This document shows positions 12,293-25,805 of a DNA stretch of 64,000 nucleotides, one piece after another. The stretch comes from Ptiloglossa arizonensis (Eukaryota > Arthropoda > Insecta > Hymenoptera > Colletidae), in the NCBI RefSeq assembly GCF_051014685.1, contig NW_027478385.1:2852001-2916000 (forward strand). The letters are read 5' to 3'. The position numbers were made by a program, and so were the translations under genes. The notes beneath the pieces were generated by a model. That model saw only the letters and a list, made by a program, of their open reading frames with translations. It was not told the DNA's origin and made no database searches. Each line of letters begins with the position of its first letter. Position 1 is the first letter of the stretch.

Positions 12293-14362
12293 GATTACAA
12301 TGGTGTGTGTACTTTTCCCCTAGGCCTTTGTAGTTATTGGTTTCGAGTATCAGAATTGCGAAAATTTTGATGGTTTCTCAACCATTCCTTAACTTCAAAC
12401 TCCCATATCTCGCGAAGGGGATGACGACGTCGAGGAATTCCTGTTGCATCTGAAACTGGAAACTCGCCCGATTACAAAGATATGTGTGTTTTTCCCCTAG
12501 GCCTTTGTAGTTATTGGTTTCGAGTATCAGACTTGCGAAAATTTTGAGGGTTTCTCAACCATTCCTTAACTTCAAACTCCCATATCTCGCGAACGGATTG
12601 ACAAACTCGAGAAATTCCTGTTGCATCTGAAAGTGGAAACTCGCCCGATTACAAAGGTATGTGCATTTTTCCCCTAGGCCTTTGTAGTTATTGGTTTCGA
12701 GTATCAGACTTGCGAAAATTTTGATGGTTTCTCAACTATTCTTTAAATTCAAACTCCCATATCTCGCGAACGGATTGACGAACTCGAGCAATTCCTGTTG
12801 CATCTGAAAGTAGAAACTCGCCCGATTACAATGGTGTGTGTACTTTTCCCCTAGGCCTTTGTAGTTATTGGTTTCGAGTATCAGACTTGCGAAAATTTTG
12901 ATGGTTTCTCAAGCACTCCTTAACTTCAAACTCCCATATCTCACGAACGGATTGACGAACTCGAGAAATTCCTGTTGCATCTGATAGTAGAAACATGCCC
13001 GATTACAATGGTGTGTGTACTTTTCCCCTTGGCCATTCCAGTTATTGGTTTCGAGTATCAGACTTGCGAAAATGTTGATGGTTTCTCAACCATTCCTTAA
13101 CTTCAAACTCCCATATCCCGCGAACGGATTGACGAACTCGAGAAATTCCTGTTGCATCTGAAAGTAGAGACTCGCCCGATTAGAATGGTGTGTGTACTTT
13201 TCCCCAAGGCCATTCCAGTTATTCGTTTCTAGCATCAGAATTGCGAAAATTTCGATGGTTTCTCAACCATTCCTTAACTTCAAACTCCCATATCTCGTGA
13301 ACGGATTGACGAACTCGAGAAATTCCTGTTGCATCTGAAAGTGGAAACTCGCCCGATTACAAAGTTATGTGTATTTTTCCCATAGGCCTTTGTAGTTATT
13401 GGTTTCGAGTATCAGACCAGCGAAAATTTTGATGGTTTCTCAAGCATTCCTTAACTTCAAACGCCCATATCTCGCGAACGGATTTACGAAATCGAGAAAT
13501 TCCTGTTGCAACTGAAAGTAGAAGCTCGCCCGATTACAACAGTATGTGTATTTTTCCCCTAGGCCATTGTAGTTATTGGTTTCGAGTATCAGACTTGCGA
13601 AAATTTTGATGGTTTCTCAACCATTCCTTAACTTCAAACTCCCATATCTCGCGAAGGGGATGACGATCTCCAGGAATTCCTGTTGCATCTGAAACTGGAA
13701 ACTCGCCCGATTACAAAGATATGTGTGTTTTTCCCCTAGGCCTTTGTAGTTATTGGTTTCGAGTATCAGACTTGCGAAAATTTTGAGGGTTTCTCAACCA
13801 TTCCTTAACTTCAAACTCCCATATCTCGCGAACGGATTGACAAACTCGAGAAATTCCTGTTGCATCTGAAAGTGGAAACTCGCCCGATTACAAAGGTATG
13901 TGCATTTTTCCCCTAGGCCTTTGTAGTTATTGGTTTCGAGTATCAGACTTGCGAAAATTTTGATGGTTTCTCAACTATTCTTTAAATTCAAACTCCCATA
14001 TCTCGCGAACGGATTGACGAACTCGAGCAATTCCTGTTGCATCTGAAAGTAGAAACTCGCCCGATTACAATGGTGTGTGTACTTTTCCCCTAGGCCTTTG
14101 TAGTTATTGGTTTCGAGTATCAGACTTGCGAAAATTTTGATGGTTTCTCAAGCACTCCTTAACTTCAAACTCCCATATCTCACGAACGGATTGACGAACT
14201 GGAGAAATTCCTGTTGCATCTGATAATAGAAACATGCCCGATTACAAAGGTATGTGCATTTTTCCCCTAGGCCTTTGTAGTTATTGGTTTCGAGTATCAG
14301 ACTTGCGAAAATTTTGATGGTTTCTCAACTATTCCTTAAATTCAAACTCCCATATCTCGCGA
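12293..14362 (+). repeat. 14-monomer (2478 bp) higher-order repeat, copy 2
   Basis: This is the partner of 9815-11884. The 0.4 kb between the copies (11885-12292) resembles monomers near 8.2-8.6 kb. The unit is therefore a direct repeat with period 14 of which roughly 12 monomers are clearly matched. Confidence 0.88.
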
Positions 14363-15418
14363 ACGGATTGACGAACTCGAGCAATTCCTGTTGCATCTGA
14401 AAGTAGAAACTCGCCCGATTACAATGGTGTGTGTACTTTTCCCCTATGCTTTTGTAGTTATTGGTTTCGAATATCAGAATTGCGAAAATTTTGATGGTTT
14501 CTCAACCATTCCTTAACTTCAAACTCCCATATCTCGCGAACGGAATGACGCACTCGAGAAATTCCTGTTGCATCTGAAAGTGGAAACTCGCCAGATTACA
14601 AAGGTATGTGCATTTTTCCCCTAGGCCTTTGTAGTTATTGGTTTCGAGTATCAGTCTGGCGAAAATTTTGATGGTTTCTCAAGCATTCCTTAATTTCAAA
14701 CTCCCATATCTCGCGAACGGATTGACGAACTCGAGCAATTCCTGTTGCATCTGAAAGTAGAAACTCGCCCGATTACAATGGTGTGTGTACTTTTCCCCTA
14801 GGCCTTTGTAGTTATTGGTTTCGAGTATCAGACTTGCGAAAATTTTGATGGTTTCTCAAGCACTCCTTAACTTCAAACTCCCATATCTCACGAACGGATT
14901 GACGAACTGGAGAAATTCCTGTTGCATCTGATAATAGAAACATGCCCGATTACAAAGGTATGTGCATTTTTCCCCTAGGCCTTTGTAGTTATTGGTTTCG
15001 AGTATCAGACTTGCGAAAATTTTGATGGTTTCTCAACTATTCCTTAAATTCAAATTCCCATATCTCGCGAACGGATTGACGAACTCGAGCAATTCCTGTT
15101 GCATCTGAAAGTAGAAACTCGCCCGATTACAATGGTGTGTGTACTTTTCCCCTAGGCTTTTGTAGTTATTGGTTTCGAATATCAGAATTGCGAAAATTTT
15201 GATGGTTTCTCAACCATTCCTTAACTTCAAACTCCCATATCTCGCGAACGGAATGACGCACTCGAGAAATTCCTGTTGCATCTGAAAGTGGAAACTCGCC
15301 AGATTACAAAGGTATGTGCATTTTTCCCCTAGGCCTTTGTAGTTATTGGTTTCGAGTATTAGTCTGGCGAAAATTTTGATGGTTTCTCAAGCATTCTTTA
15401 ATTTCAAACTCCCATATC
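13990..15418 (+). repeat. 4-monomer (708 bp) tandem duplication
   Basis: Bases 13990-14710 recur at 14698-15418. Each contains 'aactggagaaattcc', 'ctgataatagaaacatg', the 'ttcgaatatcagaattg' variant and 'cagtctggcg' ('tagtctggcg' in the second). This overlaps the end of the 14-monomer repeat, so the two events are nested. Confidence 0.82.
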
Positions 15419-16817
15419 TCACGAACGGATTGAAGAACTCGAGAAATTCCTGTTGCATCTGAAAGCAGAAACTCGCCCGGTTACAACGGATGTGTGTTTT
15501 TCCCCTAGGCCTTTGTAGTTATTGGTTTCGAGTATCAGACTTGCGAAAATTTTGATGGTTTCTCAACCATTCCTTAACTTCAAACTCCCATATCTCGCGA
15601 AGGGGATGACGACCTCGAGGAATTCCTGTTGCATCTGAAACTGGAAACTCGCCCGATTACAAAGATATGTGTGTTTTTCCCCTAGGCCTTTGTAGTTATT
15701 GGTTTCGAGTATCAGACTTGCGAAAATTTTGATGGTTACTCAACTATTCTTTAAATTCAAACTCCCATATCTCGCGAACGGATTGACGAACTCGAGCAAT
15801 TCCTGTTGCATCTGAAAGTAGAAACTCGCCCGATTACAATGGTGTGTGTACTTTTCCCCTAGGCCTTTGTAGTTATTGGTTTCGAGTATCAGACTTGCGA
15901 AAATTTTGATGGTTTCTCAAGCACTCCTTAACTTCAAACTCCCATATCTCACGAACGGATTGACGAACTGGAGAAATTCCTGTTGCATCTGATAATAGAA
16001 ACATGCCCGATTACAAAGGTATGTGCATTTTTCCCCTAGGCCTTTGTAGTTATTGGTTTCGAGTATCAGACTTGCGAAAATTTTGATGGTTTCTCAACTA
16101 TTCCTTAAATTCAAACTCCCATATCTCGCGAACGGATTGACGAACTCGAGCAATTCCTGTTGCATCTGAAAGTAGAAACTCGCCCGATTACAATGGTGTG
16201 TGTACTTTTCCCCTAGGCTTTTGTAGTTATTGGTTTCGAATATCAGAATTGCGAAAATTTTGATGGTTTCTCAACCATTCCTTAACTTCAAACTCCCATA
16301 TCTCGCGAACGGAATGACGCACTCGAGAAATTCCTGTTGCATCTGAAAGTGGAAACTCGCCAGATTACAAAGGTATGTGCATTTTTCCCCTAGGCCTTTG
16401 TAGTTATTGGTTTCGAGTATCAGTCTGGCGAAAATTTTGATGGTTTCTCAAGCATTCCTTAATTTCAAACTCCCATATCTCACGAACGGATTGAAGAACT
16501 CGAGAAATTCCTGTTGCATCTGAAAGCAGAAACTCGCCCGGTTACAACGGATGTGTGTTTTTCCCCTAGGCCTTTGTAGTTATTGGTTTCGAGTATCAGA
16601 CTTGCGAAAATTTTGATGGTTTCTCAACCATTCCTTAACTTCAAACTCCCATATCTCGCGAAGGGGATGACGACCTCGAGGAATTCCTGTTGCATCTGAA
16701 ACTGGAAACTCGCCCGATTACAAAGATATGTGTGTTTTTCCCCTAGGCCTTTGTAGTTATTGGTTTCGAGTATCAGACTTGCGAAAATTTTGATGGTTTC
16801 TCAAGCATTCCTTAATT
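14696..16817 (+). repeat. 6-monomer (1061 bp) tandem duplication
   Basis: Copy 1 spans about 14696-15756 and copy 2 about 15757-16817. The period is 1061 bp, one less than 6 x 177, because each copy contains a monomer with a one-base deletion (ACAACGGATGTGTG for ACAACGGTATGTGTG, near 15485 and 16546). The shared deletion shows it predates the duplication. Confidence 0.85.
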
Positions 16818-17145
16818 TCAAACTCCCATATCTCACGAACGGATTGAAGAACTCGAGAAATTCCTGTTGCATCTGAAAGCAGAAACTCGCCCGGTTACAA
16901 CGGATGTGTGTTTTTCCCCTAGGCCTTTGTAGTTATTGGTTTCGAGTATCAGACTTGCGAAAATTTTGATGGTTTCTCAACCATTCCTTAACTTCAAACT
17001 CCCATATCTCGCGAAGGGGATGACGACCTCGAGGAATTCCTGTTGCATCTGAAACTGGAAACTCGCCCGATTACAAAGATATGTGTGTTTTTCCCCTAGG
17101 CCTTTGTAGTTATTGGTTTCGAGTATCAGACTTGCGAAAATTTTG
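16440..17145 (+). repeat. 2-monomer (353 bp) tandem duplication
   Basis: The dimer 16440-16792 is followed directly by its copy at 16793-17145. Both carry 'cggattgaagaactcgag', the same ACGGATGTG deletion and 'gacgacctcgagg'. The array then departs at GAGGGTTTCTC (about 17146). Confidence 0.82.
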
Positions 17146-18074
17146 AGGGTTTCTCAACCATTCCTTAACTTCAAACTCCCATATCTCGCGAACGGATTGA
17201 CAAACTCGAGAAATTCCTGTTGCATCTGAAAGTGGAAACTCGCCCGATTACAAAGGTATGTGCATTTTTCCCCTAGGCCTTTGTAGTTATTGGTTTCGAG
17301 TATCAGACTTGCGAAAATTTTGATGGTTTCTCAACTATTCCTTAAATTCAAACTCCCATATCTCGCGAACGGATTGACGAACTCGAGCAATTCCCGTTGA
17401 ATCTGAAAGTAGAAACTCGCCCGATTACAATGGTGTGTGTACTTTTCCCCTAGGCTTTTGTAGTTATTGGTTTCGAATATCAGAATTGCGAAAATTTTGA
17501 TGGTTTCTCAACCATTCCTTAACTTCAAACTCCCATATCTCGCGAACGGAATGACGCACTCGAGAAATTCCTGTTGCATCTGAAAGTGGAAACTCGCCAG
17601 ATTACAAAGGTATGTGCATTTTTCCCCTAGGCCTTTGTAGTTATTGGTTTCGAGTATCAGTCTGGCGAAAATTTTGATGGTTTCTCAAGCATTCCTTAAT
17701 TTCAAACTCCCATATCTCACGAACGGATTGAAGAACTCGAGAAATTCCTGTTGCATCTGAAAGCAGAAACTCGCCCGGTTACAACGGTATGTGTGTTTTT
17801 CCCCTAGGCCTTTGTAGTTATTGGTTTCGAGTATCAGACTTGCGAAAATTTTGATGGTTTCTCAACCATTCCTTAACTTCAAACTCCCATATCTCGCGAA
17901 GGGGATGACGACCTCGAGGAATTCCTGTTGCATCTGAAACTGGAAACTCGCCCGATTACAAAGATATGTGTGTTTTTCCCCTAGGCCTTTGTAGTTATTG
18001 GTTTCGAGTATCAGACTTGCGAAAATTTTGATGGTTCCTCAACCATTCCTTAACTTCAAACTCCCATATCTCGC

Positions 18075-19490
18075 GAACGGATTGACGAACTCGAGCAATT
18101 CCTGTTGCATCTGAAAGTAGAAACTCGCCCGATTACAATGGTGTGTGTACTTTTCCCCTAGGCTTTTGTAGTTATTGGTTTCGAATATCAGAATTGCGAA
18201 AATTTTGATGGTTTCTCAACCATTCCTTAACTTCAAACTCCCATATCTCGCGAACGGAATGACGCACTCGAGAAATTCCTGTTGCATCTGAAAGTGGAAA
18301 CTCGCCAGATTACAAAGGTATGTGCATTTTTCCCCTAGGCCTTTGTAGTTATTGGTTTCGAGTATCAGTCTGGCGAAAATTTTGATGGTTTCTCAAGCAT
18401 TCCTTAATTTCAAACTCCCATATCTCACGAACGGATTGAAGAACTCGAGAAATTCCTGTTGCATCTGAAACTGGAAACTCGCCCGATTACAAAGATATGT
18501 GCATTTTTCCCCTAGGCCTTTGTAGTTATTCTTTTCTAGCATCAGAATTGCGAAAATTTCGATGGTTTCTCAACCATTCCTTAACTTCAAACTCCCATAT
18601 CTCGTGAACGGATTGACGACCTCGAGGAATTCCTGTTGCATCTGAAACTGGAAACTCGCCCGATTACAAAGATATGTGTGTTTTTCCCCTAGGCCTTTGT
18701 AGTTATTGGTTTCGAGTATCAGACTTGCGAAAATTTTGATGGTTTCTCAACTATTCCTTAAATTCAAACTCCCATATCTCGCGAACGGATTGACGAACTC
18801 GAGCAATTCCTGTTGCATCTGAAAGTAGAAACTCGCCCGATTACAATGGTGTGTGTACTTTTCCCCTAGGCTTTTGTAGTTATTGGTTTCGAATATCAGA
18901 ATTGCGAAAATTTTGATGGTTTCTCAACCATTCCTTAACTTCAAACTCCCATATCTCGCGAACGGAATGACGCACTCGAGAACTTCCTGTTGCATCTGAA
19001 AGTGGAAACTCGCCAGATTACAAAGGTATGTGCATTTTTCCCCTAGGCCTTTGTAGTTATTGGTTTCGAGTATCAGTCTGGCGAAAATTTTGATGGTTTC
19101 TCAAGCATTCCTTAATTTCAAACTCCCATATCTCACGAACGGATTGAAGAACTCGAGAAATTCCTGTTGCATCTGAAACTGGAAACTCGCCCGATTACAA
19201 AGATATGTGCATTTTTCCCCTAGGCCTTTGTAGTTATTCGTTTCTAGCATCAGAATTGCGAAAATTTCGATGGTTTCTCAACCATTCCTTAACTTCAAAC
19301 TCCCATATCTCGTGAACGGATTGACGACCTCGAGGAATTCCTGTTGCATCTGAAACTGGAAACTCGCCCGATTACAAAGATATGTGTGTTTTTCCCCTAG
19401 GCCTTTGTAGTTATTGGTTTCGAGTATCAGACTTGCGAAAATTTTGATGGTTTCTCAACTATTCCTTAAATTCAAACTCCCATATCTCGC
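18075..19490 (+). repeat. 4-monomer (708 bp) tandem duplication
   Basis: Copies are about 18075-18782 and 18783-19490. A distinctive junction is shared: 'ttgaagaactcgagaaattc' followed by 'ctgaaactggaaactcg' and a 'gatatgtgcattttt' linker. The first copy has 'ttattcttttctagc', the second 'ttattcgtttctagc'. Confidence 0.85.
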
Positions 19491-22400
19491 GAAGGGATTG
19501 ACGAACTCGAGAAATTCCTGTTGCATCTGAAACTGGAAACTCGCCCGATTACAACAGTATGTGTATTTTTCCCCTAGGCCATTGTAGTTATTGGTTTCGA
19601 GTATCAGACTTGCGAAAATTTTGATGGTTTCTCAACCATTCCTTAACTTCAAACTCCCATATCTCGCGAAGGGGATGACGACCTCCAGGAATTCCTGTTG
19701 CATCTGAAACTGGAAACTCGCCCGATTACAAAGATATGTGTGTTTTTCCCCTAGGCCTTTGTAGTTATTGGTTTCGAGTATCAGACTTGCGAAAATTTTG
19801 AGGGTTTCTCAACCATTCCTTAACTTCAAACTCCCATATCTCGCGAACGGATTGACAAACTCGAGAAATTCCTGTTGCATCTGAAAGTGGAAACTCGCCC
19901 GATTACAAAGGTATGTGCATTTTTCCCCTAGGCCTTTGTAGTTATTGGTTTCGAGTATCAGACTTGCGAAAATTTTGATGGTTCCTCAACTATTCCTTAA
20001 ATTCAAACTGCCATATCTCGCGAACGGATTGACGAACTCGAGCAATTCCTGTTGCATCTGAAAGTAGAAACTCGCCCGATTACAATGGTGTGTGTACTTT
20101 TCCCCTAGGCCTTTGTAGTTATTGGTTTCGAGTATCAGACTTGCGAAAATTTTGATGGTTTCTCAAGCACTCCTTAACTTCAAACTCCCATATCTCACGA
20201 ACGGATTGACGAACTGGAGAAATTCCTGTTGCATCTGATAATAGAAACATGCCCGATTACAAAGGTATGTGCATTTTTCCCCTAGGCCTTTGTAGTTATT
20301 GGTTTCGAGTATCAGACTTGCGAAAATTTTGATGGTTTCTCAACTATTCCTTAAATTCAAACTCCCATATCTCGCGAACGGATTGACGAACTCGAGCAAT
20401 TCCTGTTGCATCTGAAAGTAGAAACTCGCCCGATTACAATGGTGTGTGTACTTTTCCCCTAGGCTTTTGTAGTTATTGGTTTCGAATATCAGAATTGCGA
20501 AAATTTTGATGGTTTCTCAACCATTCCTTAACTTCAAACTCCCATATCTCGCGAACGGAATGACGCACTCGAGAACTTCCTGTTGCATCTGAAAGTGGAA
20601 ACTCGCCAGATTACAAAGGTATGTGCATTTTTCCCCTAGGCCTTTGTAGTTATTGGTTTCGAGTATCAGTCTGGCGAAAATTTTGATGGTTTCTCAAGCA
20701 TTCCTTAATTTCAAACTCCCATATCTCACGAACGGATTGAAGAACTCGAGAAATTCCTGTTGCATCTGAAAGCAGAAACTCGCCCGGTTACAACGGTATG
20801 TGTGTTTTTCCCCTAGGCCTTTGTAGTTATTGGTTTCGAGTATCAGACTTGCGAAAATTTTGATGGTTTCTCAACCATTCCTTAACTTCAAACTCCCATA
20901 TCTCGCGAAGGGGATGACGACCTCGAGGAATTCCTGTTGCATCTGAAACTGGAAACTCGCCCGATTACAAAGATATGTGTGTTTTTCCCCTAGGCCTTTG
21001 TAGTTATTGGTTTCGAGTATCAGACTTGCGAAAATTTTGAGGGTTTCTCAACCATTCCTTAACTTCAAACTCCCATATCTCGCGAACGGATTGACAAACT
21101 CGAGAAATTCCTGTTGCATCTGAAAGTGGAAACTCGCCCGATTACAAAGGTATGTGCATTTTTCCCCTAGGCCTTTGTAGTTATTGGTTTCGAGTATCAG
21201 ACTTGCGAAAATTTTGATGGTTTCTCAACTATTCCTTAAATTCAAACTCCCATATCTCGCGAACGGATTGACGAACTCGAGCAATTCCTGTTGCATCTGA
21301 AAGTAGAAACTCGCCCGATTACAATGGTGTGTGTACTTTTCCCCTAGGCTTTTGTAGTTATTGGTTTCGAATATCAGAATTGCGAAAATTTTGATGGTTT
21401 CTCAACCATTCCTTAACTTCAAACTCCCATATCTCGCGAACGGAATGACGCACTCGAGAAATTCCTGTTGCATCTGAAAGTGGAAACTCGCCAGATTACA
21501 AAGGTATGTGCATTTTTCCCCTAGGCCTTTGTAGTTATTGGTTTCGAGTATCAGTCTGGCGAAAATTTTGATGGTTTCTCAAGCATTCCTTAATTTCAAA
21601 CTCCCATATCTCACGAACGGATTGAAGAACTCGAGAAATTCCTGTTGCATCTGAAAGCAGAAACTCGCCCGGTTACAACGGTATGTGTGTTTTTCCCCTA
21701 GGCCTTTGTAGTTATTGGTTTCGAGTATCAGACTTGCGAAAATTTTGATGGTTTCTCAACCATTCCTTAACTTCAAACTCCCATATCTCGCGAAGGGGAT
21801 GACGACCTCGAGGAATTCCTGTTGCATCTGAAACTGGAAACTCGCCCGATTACAAAGATATGTGTGTTTTTCCCCTAGGCCTTTGTAGTTATTGGTTTCG
21901 AGTATCAGACTTGCGAAAATTTTGATGGTTCCTCAACCATTCCTTAACTTCAAACTCCCATATCTCGCGAACGGATTGACGAACTCGAGCAATTCCTGTT
22001 GCATCTGAAAGTAGAAACTCGCCCGATTACAATGGTGTGTGTACTTTTCCCCTAGGCCTTTGTAGTTATTGGTTTCGAGTATCAGACTTGCGAAAATTTT
22101 GATGGTTTCTCAAGCACTCCTTAACTTCAAACTCCCATATCTCGCGAACGGATTGACGAACTCGAGAAATTCCTGTTGCATCTGATAGTAGAAACATGCC
22201 CGATTACAATGGTGTGTGTACTTTTCCCCTTGGCCATTCCAGTTATTGGTTTCGAGTATCAGACTTGCGAAAATGTTGATGGTTACTCAACCATTCCTTA
22301 ACTTCAAACTCCCATATCCCGCGAACGGATTGACGAACTCGAGAAATTCCTGTTGCATCTGAAAGTGGAAACTCGCCCGATTACAAAGGTATGTGTATTT

Positions 22401-22619
22401 TTCCCCTAGGCCTTTGTAGATATTGGTTTCGAGTATCAGACCAGCGAAAATTTTGATGGTTTCTCAACTATTCCTTAAATTCAAACTCCCATATCTCGCG
22501 AACGGATTGACGAACTCGAGCAATTCCTGTTGCATCTGAAAGTAGAAACTCGCCCGATTACAATGGTGTGTGTACTTTTCCCCTAGGCTTTTGTAGTTAT
22601 TGGTTTCGAATATCAGAAT
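19434..22619 (+). repeat. 18-monomer (3186 bp) higher-order repeat, copy 1
   Basis: This is exactly 18 x 177 bp, followed immediately by copy 2. The rare 'ttcgaatatcagaattg' monomer occurs at 20484, 21369 and 22608 and again at 23670, 24555 and 25794, each shifted by 3186. The only substitution I noticed is ATTCC at 19992 here versus ATTTC at 23178 in copy 2. The junction is in phase, inside the 'ttgcgaaaattttgatgg' segment. Confidence 0.92.
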
Positions 22620-25600
22620 TGCGAAAATTTTGATGGTTTCTCAACTATTCCTTAAATTCAAACTCCCATATCTCGCGAAGGGATTGACGAACTCGAGAAA
22701 TTCCTGTTGCATCTGAAACTGGAAACTCGCCCGATTACAACAGTATGTGTATTTTTCCCCTAGGCCATTGTAGTTATTGGTTTCGAGTATCAGACTTGCG
22801 AAAATTTTGATGGTTTCTCAACCATTCCTTAACTTCAAACTCCCATATCTCGCGAAGGGGATGACGACCTCCAGGAATTCCTGTTGCATCTGAAACTGGA
22901 AACTCGCCCGATTACAAAGATATGTGTGTTTTTCCCCTAGGCCTTTGTAGTTATTGGTTTCGAGTATCAGACTTGCGAAAATTTTGAGGGTTTCTCAACC
23001 ATTCCTTAACTTCAAACTCCCATATCTCGCGAACGGATTGACAAACTCGAGAAATTCCTGTTGCATCTGAAAGTGGAAACTCGCCCGATTACAAAGGTAT
23101 GTGCATTTTTCCCCTAGGCCTTTGTAGTTATTGGTTTCGAGTATCAGACTTGCGAAAATTTTGATGGTTCCTCAACTATTTCTTAAATTCAAACTGCCAT
23201 ATCTCGCGAACGGATTGACGAACTCGAGCAATTCCTGTTGCATCTGAAAGTAGAAACTCGCCCGATTACAATGGTGTGTGTACTTTTCCCCTAGGCCTTT
23301 GTAGTTATTGGTTTCGAGTATCAGACTTGCGAAAATTTTGATGGTTTCTCAAGCACTCCTTAACTTCAAACTCCCATATCTCACGAACGGATTGACGAAC
23401 TGGAGAAATTCCTGTTGCATCTGATAATAGAAACATGCCCGATTACAAAGGTATGTGCATTTTTCCCCTAGGCCTTTGTAGTTATTGGTTTCGAGTATCA
23501 GACTTGCGAAAATTTTGATGGTTTCTCAACTATTCCTTAAATTCAAACTCCCATATCTCGCGAACGGATTGACGAACTCGAGCAATTCCTGTTGCATCTG
23601 AAAGTAGAAACTCGCCCGATTACAATGGTGTGTGTACTTTTCCCCTAGGCTTTTGTAGTTATTGGTTTCGAATATCAGAATTGCGAAAATTTTGATGGTT
23701 TCTCAACCATTCCTTAACTTCAAACTCCCATATCTCGCGAACGGAATGACGCACTCGAGAACTTCCTGTTGCATCTGAAAGTGGAAACTCGCCAGATTAC
23801 AAAGGTATGTGCATTTTTCCCCTAGGCCTTTGTAGTTATTGGTTTCGAGTATCAGTCTGGCGAAAATTTTGATGGTTTCTCAAGCATTCCTTAATTTCAA
23901 ACTCCCATATCTCACGAACGGATTGAAGAACTCGAGAAATTCCTGTTGCATCTGAAAGCAGAAACTCGCCCGGTTACAACGGTATGTGTGTTTTTCCCCT
24001 AGGCCTTTGTAGTTATTGGTTTCGAGTATCAGACTTGCGAAAATTTTGATGGTTTCTCAACCATTCCTTAACTTCAAACTCCCATATCTCGCGAAGGGGA
24101 TGACGACCTCGAGGAATTCCTGTTGCATCTGAAACTGGAAACTCGCCCGATTACAAAGATATGTGTGTTTTTCCCCTAGGCCTTTGTAGTTATTGGTTTC
24201 GAGTATCAGACTTGCGAAAATTTTGAGGGTTTCTCAACCATTCCTTAACTTCAAACTCCCATATCTCGCGAACGGATTGACAAACTCGAGAAATTCCTGT
24301 TGCATCTGAAAGTGGAAACTCGCCCGATTACAAAGGTATGTGCATTTTTCCCCTAGGCCTTTGTAGTTATTGGTTTCGAGTATCAGACTTGCGAAAATTT
24401 TGATGGTTTCTCAACTATTCCTTAAATTCAAACTCCCATATCTCGCGAACGGATTGACGAACTCGAGCAATTCCTGTTGCATCTGAAAGTAGAAACTCGC
24501 CCGATTACAATGGTGTGTGTACTTTTCCCCTAGGCTTTTGTAGTTATTGGTTTCGAATATCAGAATTGCGAAAATTTTGATGGTTTCTCAACCATTCCTT
24601 AACTTCAAACTCCCATATCTCGCGAACGGAATGACGCACTCGAGAAATTCCTGTTGCATCTGAAAGTGGAAACTCGCCAGATTACAAAGGTATGTGCATT
24701 TTTCCCCTAGGCCTTTGTAGTTATTGGTTTCGAGTATCAGTCTGGCGAAAATTTTGATGGTTTCTCAAGCATTCCTTAATTTCAAACTCCCATATCTCAC
24801 GAACGGATTGAAGAACTCGAGAAATTCCTGTTGCATCTGAAAGCAGAAACTCGCCCGGTTACAACGGTATGTGTGTTTTTCCCCTAGGCCTTTGTAGTTA
24901 TTGGTTTCGAGTATCAGACTTGCGAAAATTTTGATGGTTTCTCAACCATTCCTTAACTTCAAACTCCCATATCTCGCGAAGGGGATGACGACCTCGAGGA
25001 ATTCCTGTTGCATCTGAAACTGGAAACTCGCCCGATTACAAAGATATGTGTGTTTTTCCCCTAGGCCTTTGTAGTTATTGGTTTCGAGTATCAGACTTGC
25101 GAAAATTTTGATGGTTCCTCAACCATTCCTTAACTTCAAACTCCCATATCTCGCGAACGGATTGACGAACTCGAGCAATTCCTGTTGCATCTGAAAGTAG
25201 AAACTCGCCCGATTACAATGGTGTGTGTACTTTTCCCCTAGGCCTTTGTAGTTATTGGTTTCGAGTATCAGACTTGCGAAAATTTTGATGGTTTCTCAAG
25301 CACTCCTTAACTTCAAACTCCCATATCTCGCGAACGGATTGACGAACTCGAGAAATTCCTGTTGCATCTGATAGTAGAAACATGCCCGATTACAATGGTG
25401 TGTGTACTTTTCCCCTTGGCCATTCCAGTTATTGGTTTCGAGTATCAGACTTGCGAAAATGTTGATGGTTACTCAACCATTCCTTAACTTCAAACTCCCA
25501 TATCCCGCGAACGGATTGACGAACTCGAGAAATTCCTGTTGCATCTGAAAGTGGAAACTCGCCCGATTACAAAGGTATGTGTATTTTTCCCCTAGGCCTT

Positions 25601-25805
25601 TGTAGATATTGGTTTCGAGTATCAGACCAGCGAAAATTTTGATGGTTTCTCAACTATTCCTTAAATTCAAACTCCCATATCTCGCGAACGGATTGACGAA
25701 CTCGAGCAATTCCTGTTGCATCTGAAAGTAGAAACTCGCCCGATTACAATGGTGTGTGTACTTTTCCCCTAGGCTTTTGTAGTTATTGGTTTCGAATATC
25801 AGAAT
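22620..25805 (+). repeat. 18-monomer (3186 bp) higher-order repeat, copy 2
   Basis: This is near-identical to 19434-22619 across its whole length. Copy-specific combinations such as 'gagaacttcc', 'tgtagatattgg' and 'atggttactcaacc' all recur at +3186. Such high identity over 3.2 kb points to a recent duplication, or to an assembly artefact that long reads would have to exclude. Confidence 0.92.
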
